A stretch of 64,000 nt of DNA, taken from positions 1,364,001 through 1,428,000 of the forward strand of contig JAKZZE010000006.1 in the NCBI GenBank assembly GCA_024220505.1. Direction: 5' to 3'. The position numbers and the translations under genes were made by a program. The stretch's first letter is position 1. The number at the start of each line of letters is the position of its first letter. The stretch is from Rhizopus arrhizus (lineage: Eukaryota; Mucoromycota; Mucoromycetes; Mucorales; Rhizopodaceae). Below the pieces are notes generated by a model. The model was given only the letters and a program-made list of their open reading frames with translations. It did no database searches and had not been told where the DNA came from. Of the stretch, positions 37,004-49,269 are shown in pieces.

Positions 37004-38064
37004 TTATTTATAGTTAAACGAGTGTATAGTCATGATGATTCTTTCTATAAAGTTTAGACGTCTTTGACTGAATCTTATTTTTATGTTGACAAAGTATCGA
37101 TTATGCCTTAGTGAATAAAATACCATCATCACCAGACAGCCCAAGAGTAGCCAGGAAAGACATTGTGTGTAATCTTGCATCGTAGTTTGACCTGTGGATG
37201 ATGTCTCTAATTCACCACTACCACTTTCTTCTTCAAATGGTGTTGTGGCTGGTGTTGTTGCTTTTATGTTAAAGAACTCATTGGAAGCAATACTGTTTGC
37301 TAATGTCGTGTGTCCCGCACCCGTCATATGAATCGTATCCCACCAAAGATAGCTGTTGACTTGATCTTTACACTGACCCTGACACGCTTCCCAGTAGGCG
37401 TCATCTACATTATCAATATGGGCAGAGGATGGATCTCCCAAGAGATTGCTAAACATCAAATACGTATCGTAAAACTCAATCTGTTGTGTCTCTTTCCATT
37501 CTTCCACTTTTTCTTCCAGGGCCACATTGAATTTCATAATCTTTTCTTTCAGTCGAAGTTCTTCATGGGCCTTTGCATACGGTGAAAAATCCAATGCGGG
37601 TACACCCAAGATCAAGATACGAGCTTCAGGATCCTTATTACGAATGAATGTCTATCGAACTGTTAATGATCAACCTCTTCTTTCAGTTCACAACACTTTA
37701 CCACTTGATCTTTTATACATTGAATCCACTGCTCATTTTTATCATCACTTTTTGTATCAATCATATCCGTCACACCTAAAAAGATGGCATAGACATTGCC
37801 TTGTTGTATGTTTGATAGTGATTGACCCACTTGCTTCTCCAGCCAATTTTCATGGGTCGTCGACGGACAGATGCTTGAGCCCGATTGAGCAAAAGAAATA
37901 AGTGATGTATCCCACTGTTTGGAAAGTATCTGACTCCAAAGGGGTCCATTCGTTCTTTTTGATTCAATATGGATATCTATTCAGTGTTGGCTTTTTTTTA
38001 TTATCATTCAAGTTGTCTTGTATTTACCAGAGTATGAGTCACCGTAGACGATTAAAGAAGACAT
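37004..38064 (-). CDS. GDSL/SGNH-type esterase with C-terminal membrane anchor
   Basis: ATG at 38062-38064 (MSSLIVYGDSYSG). Block I of the SGNH family is GDSYS (catalytic Ser). Block III, normally GxND, reads FLGVTDM, so the oxyanion Asn is replaced by Thr. Block V reads WWDTIHMTGAGH with both Asp and His of the triad. Exons are short: NSKRTNGPLWSQILSKQWDT, FAQSGSSICPSTTHENWLEK, LILGVPALDFSPYAKAHEEL and so on. A Thr/Ser/Glu-rich stretch then leads to one membrane helix (LSWLLLGCLVMMVFYSL). No signal peptide is seen at this start. The likely role is hydrolysis of acyl or acetyl esters; the substrate is unknown. Confidence 0.75.
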
Positions 38065-38722
38065 TTATTATTATTAGAATAAAGAAGGATAAAAAACAAG
38101 AGAAATGTGCCTCTTTTTATTTATTTTACTTTCCGAAAAAATCAGACCACACTCTTACTTATAAATAGAACCTCTTTAGACACTTGCTTGTTTATTCTTG
38201 AACATACAGCATATTCTATATACAATTGAAATCAGCCCTAGCTACCCTGAAATTATCTTTAGCATGTTTCAATTGAGTTATTATCGCTGCTTACTTGAGA
38301 TAAAAACACCTATCTGTCTTGATAAAAAAATATCATACAACTTTTTTTTTTTTTTGGCTTAAATTTAATCTACAAATAGCAACTCCCAATTAAAGAGGTT
38401 TTCTAATTTCTTTTTCACTATCCCACTTTAACTTTATCATTCGTTTTATTTTCATTCTTTTTTTCTCTATAAACTATCAAATTAACTTGCTCGATTGTAG
38501 ATCATTAAAGTTGAGTTTCTTTTTTAATATAAATGACTCGAATTAGCCTCATGGAAATAGTTTGGCTTTTTAATGTGGCTTCTTGTCCTACTTGCCTGTT
38601 TTATACATCGAAATGATTCCTATGTCAGCCTCCTTCAGGTATTTGATCAAGTCTATTATTTATTATTCGTTTATCTATCATGTGTAAAAAGGGTATAAGC
38701 TAAACAAAATTAATAGTAAAAT
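38065..38722. other. intergenic, no gene seen
   Basis: AT-rich spacer between the GDSL gene and the end of the Zn2Cys6 factor. No coding sequence recognised. Confidence 0.4.
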
Positions 38723-41144
38723 TTAATAAAATCTTGAGCCATCATTATTTGGAAATTCTTGATAATAATGTGCCTGATCCATGGTTGTCGGCCAAGGTTG
38801 ACTTGAAGAAGAAGCAACCGATTGCATTGTGCTGTATGATGTAGTAGGTAAAATATGAGATGAGGAGGATGGTGTGTCTTGAAATGGAATTGATGAAAAG
38901 AGCGAATAATCCATCAAGGTTGGCGTATAAACAAAATCTGAGAAATGAATGTCTTCAGAATAGGTTACAGACGGTAAATAATCTGTAAAAACCGGATGTT
39001 GTCGTATTGGTGTGGTGGGAGGAATAAATGATAAAGAAGGTGGTTGCTGAGAAGGAAGGGTGGGTAAGATCGGAGCTGAATTATCTAATTGAGTATGTAA
39101 CGTGTCCTTGATATGATTGACAAGAGAAAGTACATGCTTATGATGTCGTACAGGGGAAGACATCAATACATTAGCCATCTTTTCCAAGTTCTCTTTGGCT
39201 ATCTTTCTTTCATTATCCTCAGGCTGTGATAGGATATTGCTATAAACTGCTGTGATCATCATCAGACTCTCTAGTGAAAAATGACACCAATCTTGCTTTA
39301 GTTGAACCCAGCAATCAAGTAATTCGATCATTGTATTGGCAGCCTTAAGACAGGTCTCTCTTGACAAGACTTCAATCGTCGACGATTGCTCATCTGGGCA
39401 TTTGTTAAAGAACAAATCATACAATTGACAAAGTGAAAAGTTGTATTCAAAATTGAGCTTGATACATCCTTGCTCTCTAAACGAGAATGTGTTCCATTTC
39501 CGTTTGTTGACATCTCCAGGCTCGTATTTAAAGTAAGAGGGCAGTTGGGCATACCACGCATTCAGTTCTCTATCAATTGCTGAAATATGACTCAACAGTG
39601 GCTTCTCTTCTGCTGTCTTGTGAACAATGTCATAAAAGATGCAAGTGATTTTAAAACGATGAATGATAAACTCCACTCGATATTTCTTTTCCCCCGTCTC
39701 ATGATTCATCAGGCTCGGCCATCGAACGGTCGTCATTGCCTTTGTAGGGAGTGAAAAGGGCCTGTCTGAATGAATGGTACCCAAAGTCTCAAGAAAGTAG
39801 AGCGCCCAAAAGTAGCGGCGATTTCTTTCTTGATCATGTACATCTTTGCTTTTGCTTTCTGTATTCATCTTTAAATCCAAACACATCCTTATGGCTAACC
39901 CTAAGTAAATATAGGCCTCTGATTCTACATCACGCTTGTTTTCACTTGGGATGCCAATCGCATAGATATACATGATTAACAAACTATGCATTGTATCCAC
40001 ACTCGTCTCTGTAAACCTTTCCTTGGCTAACGCCTTGGCCTTGATAAAAAACGGTTCACTCACCTCGTTCGGATCTCGGCCGGGAAACAAGCCGTGGAAG
40101 ATAGCAGCGTGCCTAGCTGTCCATGCAAAGACCGCATTCGCCAATAGAGGATCCAATGTGCCGTTCTGATACCGTGTGATGATTGAGTGAGCTGGGTCTG
40201 GACAGGGTAAGCAAAGAAAACATCTGTCATAAATCTCGATCATTTCATCTAATGTCTCTTTTGACAGCTTGTTGTGATTCATTTTGCCTCTGCGTTGGAC
40301 AGGCTGGCTAGGCTCCCAACTGCTGTAAAGAGGAAATGTCTTGAGTCGTGATTTCCACAGTGGCTTCTTTTTTAAAACAGTCACTGTGTCTGTGGAGGAG
40401 GAGGATTGTGAGGAAGCAGAATCCATTGTGTTGTCATGCATTTCAAAATGTGATATGCCTGATGACAAAACGTCATACAAGTTTTGAAGTGAAATAATGT
40501 TGGTATCAATTCTCAAGCCTTGAGGGGTCAGTGATAGTGTCCATTGTGAATTTGTCTGTGGAGATGATAGTGATTCTTGCATGTTTTTCTGACATGGTAG
40601 TGATGTTTCATGCTTCTGCTCTTGCTGTTGAAGCTTTTCGTCCGCTACTTGATTCATTTTGACTTGATTTGCTACATATTGTGTATTGTTGCATACTTCT
40701 TTTATATCTGACTCAATGGATTGTACTCGATTTTGAAGGGACTGTACTGTTTCGTTGATTTTTAATAGGTTAAATAAATCAATTTGTGTAGCTGATCCAT
40801 CATATGAACACTCAACTAAATATTTTTATATTAACTTTCTTTGTTCTCACGCAATATATATATATACCTTTTGCTTGCTGACATCGAGCACATTGAGGAT
40901 GAGCAAAATCACACTTGACTGATTTAAGATAAAGAAATGTTGAGCTCTGTCTTCATTTTTTTTTTATTGCATAGTTTCTTTTATTTTGTTTTACAAATCC
41001 TACCTTTTTTTGATCTATTTAGAAAAAGTTATTAATGCATGAAATCTCTCTCTTTTTTTATTATTCTTACCTGCATCTTTCACAAGCCATTGTCATTCTA
41101 ATCTTCTTTGAAGCAGTACTATTACATCCTTGTTTTGACGACAT
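38723..41144 (-). CDS. Zn2Cys6 (Gal4-type) transcription factor
   Basis: DNA-binding regulator of the fungal binuclear zinc-cluster class. ATG at 41142-41144 (MSSKQGCNSTASKK). The cluster is spread over four exons: MACERCR, an 11-nt micro-exon (41004-41014), KCDFAHPQCARCQQAK and ECSYDG, giving all six cysteines in C-x2-C-x6-C form. A coiled-coil-like heptad region follows (INETVQSLQNRVQSIESDIK), then a Gln-rich linker. A fungal-specific transcription factor middle region comes next (ARHAAIFHGLFPGRD, AYIYLGLAIRMCLDLK, RRYFWALYFLETLGTIHSDR). The C-terminal part is Ser/Pro/Thr-rich and may activate transcription. Target genes cannot be read from the sequence. Confidence 0.92.
41004..41014 (-). 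other. 11-nt micro-exon in the zinc cluster
   Basis: Minus strand ATCAAAAAAAG lies between acceptor AG and donor GT and supplies the Arg-Ser-Lys-Lys linker that joins CERCR to KCDF. The frame holds only if it is included, so the micro-exon is required by the family motif. Confidence 0.8.
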
Positions 41145-42877
41145 TATAAATAAAGTAAAATGAAGAAAAAAAGTGGAGAAAAGAAACAAAAAAGAGCCTG
41201 AGTCTTAAAAAAAAAACTCCACATTTTAGAAATAACAAGGATTTTCACTTTGAATTCAGACGATATTATTAAGCAAAAGTAGGAATATTTTTAAACATAA
41301 AATGCACTTTTATGCCTAGAGCAAAATAAATAGTACTTTTATAGTAAATATCATACCTCAATTACCACTAGGAAGATACGTTCAGGCACATGCTGGCAAT
41401 ACAAGTATTCGCGCCACTTTTTAATCTTGATGATTGACTAACATTACTATTTTGTTTGTTTGTATAACTACAGTTGGGTTTCTGTGATGATTATCAAATA
41501 CATACATTTTAAAAGAAAGATCACAAAATGACTGTTTGAATACTATTGAATTATTGAATACAAGCTCTGATTGATGCGCTTTGGCCTAGTCTTCAATATG
41601 TTATTTTCTATCTTGACCAAAGGCAAAGAATAATATTCTCAAGCATGCGTTTCTTTATACTAAGTTTGTCAAGGGATTCTAAAACAAATAATCAATATCT
41701 CAGTCAACAGTGGCTCTAGATGCAATGAAAATAGGAAAAAGCACAAAAAGTACAAAAAAAAAATACTACAAGTTTGAACAATATTGAAAAGGAAAAGTAA
41801 AGGAAATACTTTATTTTGCAGTCAAATAATCTGTGGTCGCAAATCATGTGGCATAATTTGGAACATAGACATAAATGCTTCCAAGGACTTAACAAGCACA
41901 AGTATTTCCACATATCATGAGTATAAAAAAATTGTCAATAACAATTAAATTATTTATTTACTTTGATTAAATATAGTTATTATACATTTAACGATTATAT
42001 AAACCACACAAGAAGCTTTGAGGCAAAGCATATTGATTGTTTAAACTATTTGTTTCAAGCTCTAAATAAATCCAAAGCAGGGATTGAGTAGCAGTATGCT
42101 GATTATTTATCTTTGGAAATGTAATATATAATAATGGTTTCTAGAAAACAAAGAATTAGAAAAAAGGAATCCTATCTATTCTCCCTACTCATATATTCAT
42201 TGTTTTTGCGGAAAATCATAAGCGTCAGTGCTGTGGGCTCGGAGAGTTTATCTATAAGCAATTGCAGTTAAGAACGTATTCACAAGATTTGGCCTATTAC
42301 GTTTTTTTAGACTTTAACAAATTAAAATACACATTTGCATACCTTTAATTGTTGATTTGACAAATGAAAGTGTTAAGACCAACTGCATCTACATAAATAT
42401 GTAAAGTTCGCAAGTGAAATCGTCAGAAGAAAGCGAAATCAGTAGAGCTGATGAAAAGATGTGTTGGATCTTTCAACTTGTAAGCTAATATAGCACGTTA
42501 TAGAACAGTGAAATCACCTTGTCAAAAATAGGTATAATATTGGACTCACCGCAATATCATTCCTCAGTATCCAAAGAACCAAAAGATTCTTTCTAACATA
42601 GTATATTTGAACAATCTTTTGGTACGTATTCCCAAATTGTAGAATTCAGTGTTTAAATATCTTTTTTTGAGTGATATTGCCTCTACCTCTTTATTTCTTG
42701 ACCAGTCCTAACTAAAAATATGTTGTGTTTTAATAATCCTCGATATAAGGTTCTTTTTGTATAGGTTGCAAACATGTTTTGCTCTCAGATCACTCTGAAT
42801 TTAAAGAAGGCTCTTTCCTAAAATAAGCAGTCTCAAAAAGCAAGGAACTCTTTTTCTCTCTTTTTTTTTATCTCAAA
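41145..42877. other. intergenic, no gene seen
   Basis: 1.7 kb of AT-rich DNA between the Zn2Cys6 factor (minus) and the AKR-like gene (plus), so it holds both promoters. Short open frames show no motif. Confidence 0.45.
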
Positions 42878-44619
42878 ATGTCAACCTTATTAAAGAATGT
42901 CATTCCAAAGACAGGACAAATAGTCAGCCGTTTAGGATTTGGAAGTTATCGGGTAAACCAAGCGAAACATGCTGAAGCGCTCACTACAGCATTAGAGCAA
43001 GGGATTAATATCATTGATACAGCCAATAATTTTGAGCGAGGTAACTGCTTTACAATAAGAGCAATACATAATAACCTTGTATATATGCAGGTGAAGCTGA
43101 AAAATTGATCGGTAACACTCTCAGTCATATGGAAAAGGAAGGCAAATTATCAAGAAAGGTCTGTGTGTATAGATATAAAAATGAATGATATTTATACAGT
43201 ATAATATAGGATGTTACCTTAATAACTAAATCAGGCTATCTTTCAGCACAAGACATTCAACCTTTCGATACTAGTGACTATGTTCAATTAAATGAAAAGA
43301 GTTATCATTCCATTAGCCCAAAAGTGATTGAAAAACAAATTGGAACTTCTCTTGAAAGATTAAAGACAAATAAATTAGATATCTTTATGATTAATTCACC
43401 TGAACGTATGTTGATGGCAAAGAATAAGGTACATGTTATACACCGTAGAAATGCAAAACAAACAAATTAAGCAAACATTAGAGGTATACCTCAAATCAAC
43501 TGTATAAAGATTTGACGGAAAGTTTCCGTTATTTAGATGGCCTTGTTCATACAGGAACTATTGGTGGGTACGGTCTTTGTTCTAATACAATGTCATTCCC
43601 CGCTGCTGCAGATCATGTTGCATTAGATCAAGTCATTCAGTCTTGTGCTTGTCCTGATCATTTTGTGGCTATTGAAGTTCCTTTCAATTTATTTGAACGG
43701 GAAGCAGTTATAGCAGACTCAAGCCAAGTACCTACCGTAGCTGATATAGCAAAGAAACATGACGTCTATGTTATGACTAATCGACCTTTAAACGCTATTG
43801 CTAATGGACAAATTCGTGTCTTGGTAAACCATGTCCTTGGAGCCAATGGAAAAGGACTGTGTAAGTGCCTTTTTTATATTTATTTTTATAAACTAACATC
43901 TTCATTAGCTGAACAAGAAATCATAAAGAACATGAGTCAATCATTTGAAGCAGTAACACAATTAGAAACAGATTTGATGTCAGAACGTAAAGATTTGAAT
44001 ATGTATTGAAATAGAGCGCGTATCTCACATGTACATGTATATTTAGTACCTTTAGAGGAAGAATCACTAACAGCAAAATTTGTATGGGGACAAGTACTAT
44101 CAGAAAATCTAGCAAGATTAGCACAAAACCATTTTGCTACAAGACATTATTTATTAAATCAAGTGCTACCTGCTGTAAAAAAGGATATTGAATCACTTGA
44201 GTCGTATGCAAAGGAATTAGATGAAGAATTACTGCGCTATCAACAATGGGCAAATAAATACAAACAAGTAAAAATACATATAAAAATATTTTGTATATAT
44301 GTCTAACATTATTATCCTGTAGAGCATTGATCATTTAACGAATGATATTATAGATTATGCTTATATTGATACCCTACGTAAAAACAGTGAACTTGATCGA
44401 ATCTTGAGTGCGCTCTGTCCTACTTTAAATACAAAAGAGAACCATCATTCACCTCTGACAGTGAAAATGTTGAGATTTCTCCTATCTCATGAAGAGGTAG
44501 GCACTGTATTTACTGGTATGAGAGATCCTTTGTATGTCAAAGATGCCGTGTTTGCTGCAAAGCAAGAATTAGTGGACGAGGAGGATTTACAAGATGTCTG
44601 GCGTTGTCCTATTGCTTAA
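42878..44619 (+). CDS. aldo/keto reductase-like protein with altered active site
   Basis: ATG at 42878 (MSTLLKNVIPKTGQIVSRLG). The N-terminal part follows the AKR barrel: RLGFGSYRV, then QGINIIDTANNFERGEAE, where family members have DTAxxYGxGxSE, then LITKSGYLS (the Lys is present) and LDIFMINSPE, where the family has the YLLHNP-type His. By eye the catalytic Tyr and His are therefore Phe and Asn. GTIGGYGLCSNTMSFPAAAD and IEVPFNLFE complete the barrel. An intron (donor within SEL, about 43988-44050) joins a helical extension of about 150 residues (LARLAQNHFATRHYLLNQVL, ELDEELLRYQQW), ending with EVGTVFTGMRDPLYVKDAV and stop at 44617-44619. It could be an inactive or re-purposed AKR. Confidence 0.72.
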
Positions 44620-45041
44620 TTTGAACCTTAATGTTACATAAAGAGATAGAATAAAGCGTATAACTTTAAAGCTAAAGGCTTGAAAGCTTCGTAAGTAATT
44701 GTTTTATATGCTTTATAAATGTTTCAATAATTTGCACGTTTTTATAAAAAAAATTCCAAAGACTTGTTGTCTTATTTCATACATCAATGTAATTTCATAC
44801 AACTTAAGAATAATTTTATTTGTCCAACATTAAACAGAGCATAAAAGATGCATTATTCAGGTCACTTTCCTAGTATTGAATGGGGGTATAGATAACATAT
44901 TTCATCATAATGAAAGCGCCGTGTACACGTAAATCAATGGGACTGCTTTCGGAGCGAGTAAGTGCCAATAAGAAGCTGCGTATGTATTTTTATGTACACG
45001 TATAACTCTGACCTCTTTCTTTTTTTTTTCTTTCATAAACG
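44620..45041. other. intergenic, probable RPN13 promoter
   Basis: AT-rich spacer. The segment at 45020-45041 before the RPN13 ATG is T-rich. No gene recognised. Confidence 0.4.
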
Positions 45042-46238
45042 ATGAGTCTTTTTCCTACTGCTCAAAGAAATAACTACCTTGTAGAATTTAATGCTGGAAA
45101 GTGCATTAGAGAAGGTTCAATGTTGAAGCCTGATACAAGAAAGGGGTAAATAGCAAAAAAATACGTGCTTTTTTTTTGCTTTATTGATTCTTTTTATTAT
45201 TAGTGTCATTTACTTGGAACAAGTAACTTAAAATAGATAAAAACTCCTTTTTGCTTATAGCTTTTTTTTTCTCGAAATGTAGGGCGATGATCAATTATTG
45301 CATTTTTATTGGAAAGAAAGAAAGCATAACGTAGAACCTGAAGATGTAATTGCTCCAATAAAAGTTATGCGTATGAAAATACTAATATAATATTAGGACT
45401 TTATTATCTTTCCTGAAGAAGCAGAACTTGTTCGAGTTGAACAATGTACAACAGGTCGCGTTTATGTCCTCAAGTTCAAGTCATCCAGCCAAAAGCAATT
45501 CTATTGGATGCAAAGCAAGAATGACGAAAAGGATAGTGAAATCGTACGTAAAGTAAACCAGACTATCAATGATCCTTCAAGCGCATCAGATGAGTTTGAA
45601 AGTAGTGCTCAATCTGATTTTATGCAAATCTTGAGTGGTGGTGGACAAGGTGATATGAATATGAGCCAAGAAAACTTATTGCAATTTATTCAAAATGCAA
45701 GTGGATTAAGGTAGATACATATTGTATATAAAAATATGTAATGTTCATACTTTATAGTTCTCTTTCTTCTTCTTTACCTCAACAACGTATTCTTGCCTCT
45801 TCTAAATGGGAGCAATTAAAATCCAAATTGGATGAACTTTCAGTAGAAGACCATGCTTCATTAGATGTAGGTGACGCTTTGAATACAGAGGCAGTCAATA
45901 ACATCCTGGGCGATGATGATATTCGTAATTCACTTTTCCCCTTTGTGAATGCAACCAGCTCAAAAAGAACACCTGAAGAAGTTCATCAATTGGTAGAGAA
46001 TCAACAATTTCAAAATAGACTGCAAGTGATTCATAAAGCTATTCAGCAAGACAGTATAGATAATATACTAGAAGAGTTGCATGCCGAGAAAAGTAAATAA
46101 TAATAACAATAATACATGTATTCCTTCTGTATTGAAATTCACTCAAACATTGCATTTATAGACTTGAAATCATTTTTGAAGGCTGTTGAAGAACAAGCAA
46201 AAGAAAAGAATGAGGATGCCATGGACGAAGATTTATAA
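45042..46238 (+). CDS. RPN13: proteasomal ubiquitin receptor RPN13 / ADRM1
   Basis: Subunit of the 26S proteasome regulatory particle that binds ubiquitin and recruits UCH37. ATG at 45042 (MSLFPTAQRNNYLVEFNAGK). The N-terminal Pru domain is split over short exons (FNAGKCIREGSMLKPDTRKG, DQLLHFYWKERK, DFIIFPEEAELVRVEQC, VYVLKFKSSSQKQFYWMQ). The linker contains an acidic stretch with ASDEFESSAQS. The C-terminal DEUBAD-type helical region is VEDHASLDVGDALNTEAVNN and TPEEVHQLVENQQFQNRLQV, with stop at 46236-46238. The Pru plus DEUBAD layout is diagnostic. Confidence 0.92.
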
Positions 46239-46269
46239 AATAAAATTGCGTTTTTCTTTATACATTATA

Positions 46270-47600
46270 TTATACACGGCGATGATGTCGTTGTTGTTGA
46301 TTGACTTCTTCAAAACTTTTAACTCTCCTTGATCTGTATTGACGAATTCTTTCATATTTGTAAATTAAGTTGCCAATATCTTTTGCTACAACAAATAGAC
46401 AACCACCGAGTAAATTACGATGGAATGTCTCGGGAAAGTAACGTCGTATCCAGTGTGATTTGTAAAGTAATCCTCCTACTAAGCTACTGAACGTGGGCCA
46501 TAATAGGGCACCAATCAGTGATAGCCCAATGTTTCCTCCTCGACCTTGAATCATGTCTAATTCAAGATGTCTTTCTCTATCTGATATATTATTCTCTTCA
46601 GTTGCGGATGAGTTTCTTCTGTTGTTAGATGAACGATCATTGTTGTTGATAGGTTCTTGCAACGAAAGTGTTCTTGTCAAATATCGCTGAGTTAAAGAAT
46701 ATACATTCCTATAAAACACACTTTGAAAGGGGTATAAGAATTCTATTCTCTGTATGAATGATTGTAGTTTACCAAATCCAAGGTATCACTCCAAATGTCA
46801 ATGCAGCAGGTGATATATGCCATCGAAAGCAATCCATTTGAAGTCGATAATGTGTCGCTCTCAAGAACGAGGCTGCTGCAATAGGCAAAATGACATCTCC
46901 CCACTTTGTCTTGGTAGATATCAATGCGACAGGTATTAGTGGTAATCCAATCCATGTTCTCCATGTCCAGCTGTTGGGATTTCCAATCAATCGCTCTCCT
47001 TCTCTTTGTCCAAACATGATCATGATAGAATAAGCACCATAGGTGGTGCAGGTAATCACGATAGAACATCCTAATCCAAGTACTGTCACATAAGGTGCTG
47101 TTGTTCTCACAAGTGAATCAACCAAAGTAAATAAAGCCAGCACAATACTATTACGCTGTGCTAAATGATAGGATGCTGAGCATTGAGGGCAGCGCACCTG
47201 CGCATTTTTTAGACTCTGTGTAAAAAGTTTAATGTGTTCAACTTACTGTTTTTGTAGGTGAGGCTTTTTGATTTTCTGCAATCCAGTCTAATAAACAAGA
47301 TTGGTGTGCTTCCAAAGAACATTGGCAAGGCTTCACCCATTTTCCTTGAGAATCAGAACTGTCGCCAAAGCAGATCCAACAACGTCGTTCTGAGGTCATG
47401 TGTGTCACGGGTGGTGGTCTTGAAGCTAATATAGTTGAGGAGTCTGAAGAAGAAGAGTCTGAGCTAGTGCCGCTACTTTCACTATGCACTGAGCCTACTT
47501 CTTCTAATTCATGTTGTTGATGCTCCATGGGGTGAATAACTGTATCCATTAATTCTTGTTCGATGGGTCTTGTGGTTCTTGGGAATCTGAAGTGGGACAT
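46270..47600 (-). CDS. MARCH-type RING-CH membrane E3 ligase (MARCH5-like)
   Basis: ATG at 47598-47600 (MSHFRFPRTTRPIEQEL). A Ser-rich N-terminus precedes the RING-CH domain: CWICFGDSSDSQ, WVKPCQCSLEAHQSCLLDWI and RCPQC, with the C4HC3 spacing. Four membrane helices follow (ALFTLVDSLVRTTAPYVTVL, IMIMFGQ, IGLPLIPVALIST, LTFGVIPW) and a soluble C-terminal region (LDMIQGRGGNIGLSLIGALL, WPTFSSLVGGLLYKSH) ending QQRHHRRV. This RING-CH plus four-helix layout matches MARCH5/MITOL of the mitochondrial outer membrane. The membrane location is inferred from the family, not visible. Confidence 0.8.
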
Positions 47601-47969
47601 GGTGGAAAAGAAGATAGAAATAAATGTGTATGGTTGCGGAGTTATGAGTGTCAAGAAAACAGAGAGAGGTAAAAAGTGTGACTACGTCACACTTTTTTTT
47701 CTTTTTCTTTTATTTTTAGCGTATATTAAGCTTATATACGCGCGCGCTCTACTTGTTTCATTGTACATTAATATAAACTTACTTTTATTTTTAAAATTAA
47801 TAAAAGAACAAGGTAAATCAATAGATTTTATTTGATCTACTATGCCATCTATATCAACCGTTATTTACAGTCTAAAAGAAAGAAAGAAAGAAAAAATTGA
47901 GAGAAAATTTGGGAAAGAGTAAAAACACACATACACACACTATAAATTACACAACATCAAACACAAGTC
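47601..47969. promoter_or_regulatory. divergent promoter between MARCH-type E3 and RPB7
   Basis: A 369-bp spacer separates the two start codons, which point away from each other. It contains an AAAG tetranucleotide repeat near 47877-47892 and a CA-rich stretch near 47926-47940. A shared or overlapping promoter is likely. Confidence 0.5.
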
Positions 47970-48777
47970 ATGTTTTTCTTGGTAAATCAAAAACAGAGAG
48001 CAAATTAATTTGGAATGTTAATATAAATTACAGAAAGAATTAACACACACCATTACTCTACACCCTTCTTACTTTGGTCCTAACATGCAAGACAAAATAC
48101 AAGATAAACTATATGCAGATGTAGAAGGAACATGTTCAGGTCGATATGGCTATGTAGTGACAGTTGTATCTGTATCAAGATTAGAAAAAGGAAAAGTTTT
48201 ACCAGGATCAGGTTTAGCAGAATTTAAAGTCTCTTATCAAGCTATCCTGTTTAAGCCTTTTAAAGGAGAAGTACTAGACGGTTTAGTTACTACTGTAAAT
48301 AAGGTAAAAAAGCAGAGACAGGTTTTAAAATTGGAATTGCGGATTATTAATACAAAGAAAAGATGGGATTCTTTGTTGATGTAGGGCCATTACAAGTATT
48401 TGTTTCAAGTCATGTAAAGAAAAAAAGAAGGATTTCTTTTTTTTATGTGGGGGACTGAAAAGACAATTTTTAATAATAGCTAATACCAAATGAATTCAAG
48501 TTTGATGTTAATGGTAATCCGCCATGTTATTCATCTGAAGACCAAGTAAATCATGAGAACAAAAAAGAAGGGCAGTCAACGCTAAAACAGAGTTTATAAT
48601 AATAGGTGATACAAAAAGATGTTCGCGTTAGATTGAAATTGGTTGGAACGCGTGTAGATGCAACTGAAATTGTAAGTTACGAGAATTAAGCAAGTAACAT
48701 AGAATTGACTTTCTTGTGTATAGTTTGCTATTGGCACAATTAAAGAAGATTATTTAGGCGTCATTACTGGGCAATAA
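47970..48777 (+). CDS. RPB7: RNA polymerase II subunit RPB7
   Basis: Forms the Rpb4/7 stalk that binds nascent RNA. The first tiny exon is ATG at 47970 (MFFL), then KELTHTITLHPSYFGPNMQD, VEGTCSGRYGYVVTVVSV, LAEFKVSYQAILFKPFKGEV, MGFFVDVGPLQVFVSSHLIP, NEFKFDVNGNPPCYSSEDQ and VIQKDVRVRLKLVGTRVDAT, ending YLGVITGQ, stop 48775-48777. The N-terminal tip plus S1-like OB fold and the length of about 171 residues match Rpb7 closely. Confidence 0.93.
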
Positions 48778-49269
48778 AAATGGGGGTTATTGTGATGTGA
48801 TATGTGACACATGAATAAAAAAAAACTTGTCGAGGTTTTATAGGCTAATCAGTTTACAAAGAAAGAGAGTGGGTGTATTGCGTGCGAAACAAGATGATCA
48901 TCTTGTGTTTCCAAGAAAAAATAGAGACCTATGCCTTTCTACCTTGAAAAAGTGAAATGTTATTGACTAAAGTAAGTTTACTGCTTCATTCAAATGCATG
49001 CTTTTTCCCACCCCTTTTTTTTGTTCTTTTTCCGTGCACATCGAAAGTCAGACGAAGATCTAAAGGATAGATTAAATTGATCCTTTATGTCGCGATTAAA
49101 ATATGATTGGGTAAAAGCTTGATTTTCGTTTACTCTGATTGGATGAAATATTGGGTGGCTTTAACTACATAAAAAAAAAAATAATAAATACTGAACATAT
49201 CAGACGAATCGAGTCTTTTTTTTTTTTTTTTTCCTTCTTCTTTCTAAACCTCTTTTTTATTTATTTGTC
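48778..49269. other. intergenic, S-adenosylmethionine synthetase promoter
   Basis: 490-bp spacer ending in a T18 run (49217-49234) and a pyrimidine-rich leader directly before the ATG at 49270, typical of strongly expressed fungal genes. Confidence 0.4.
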
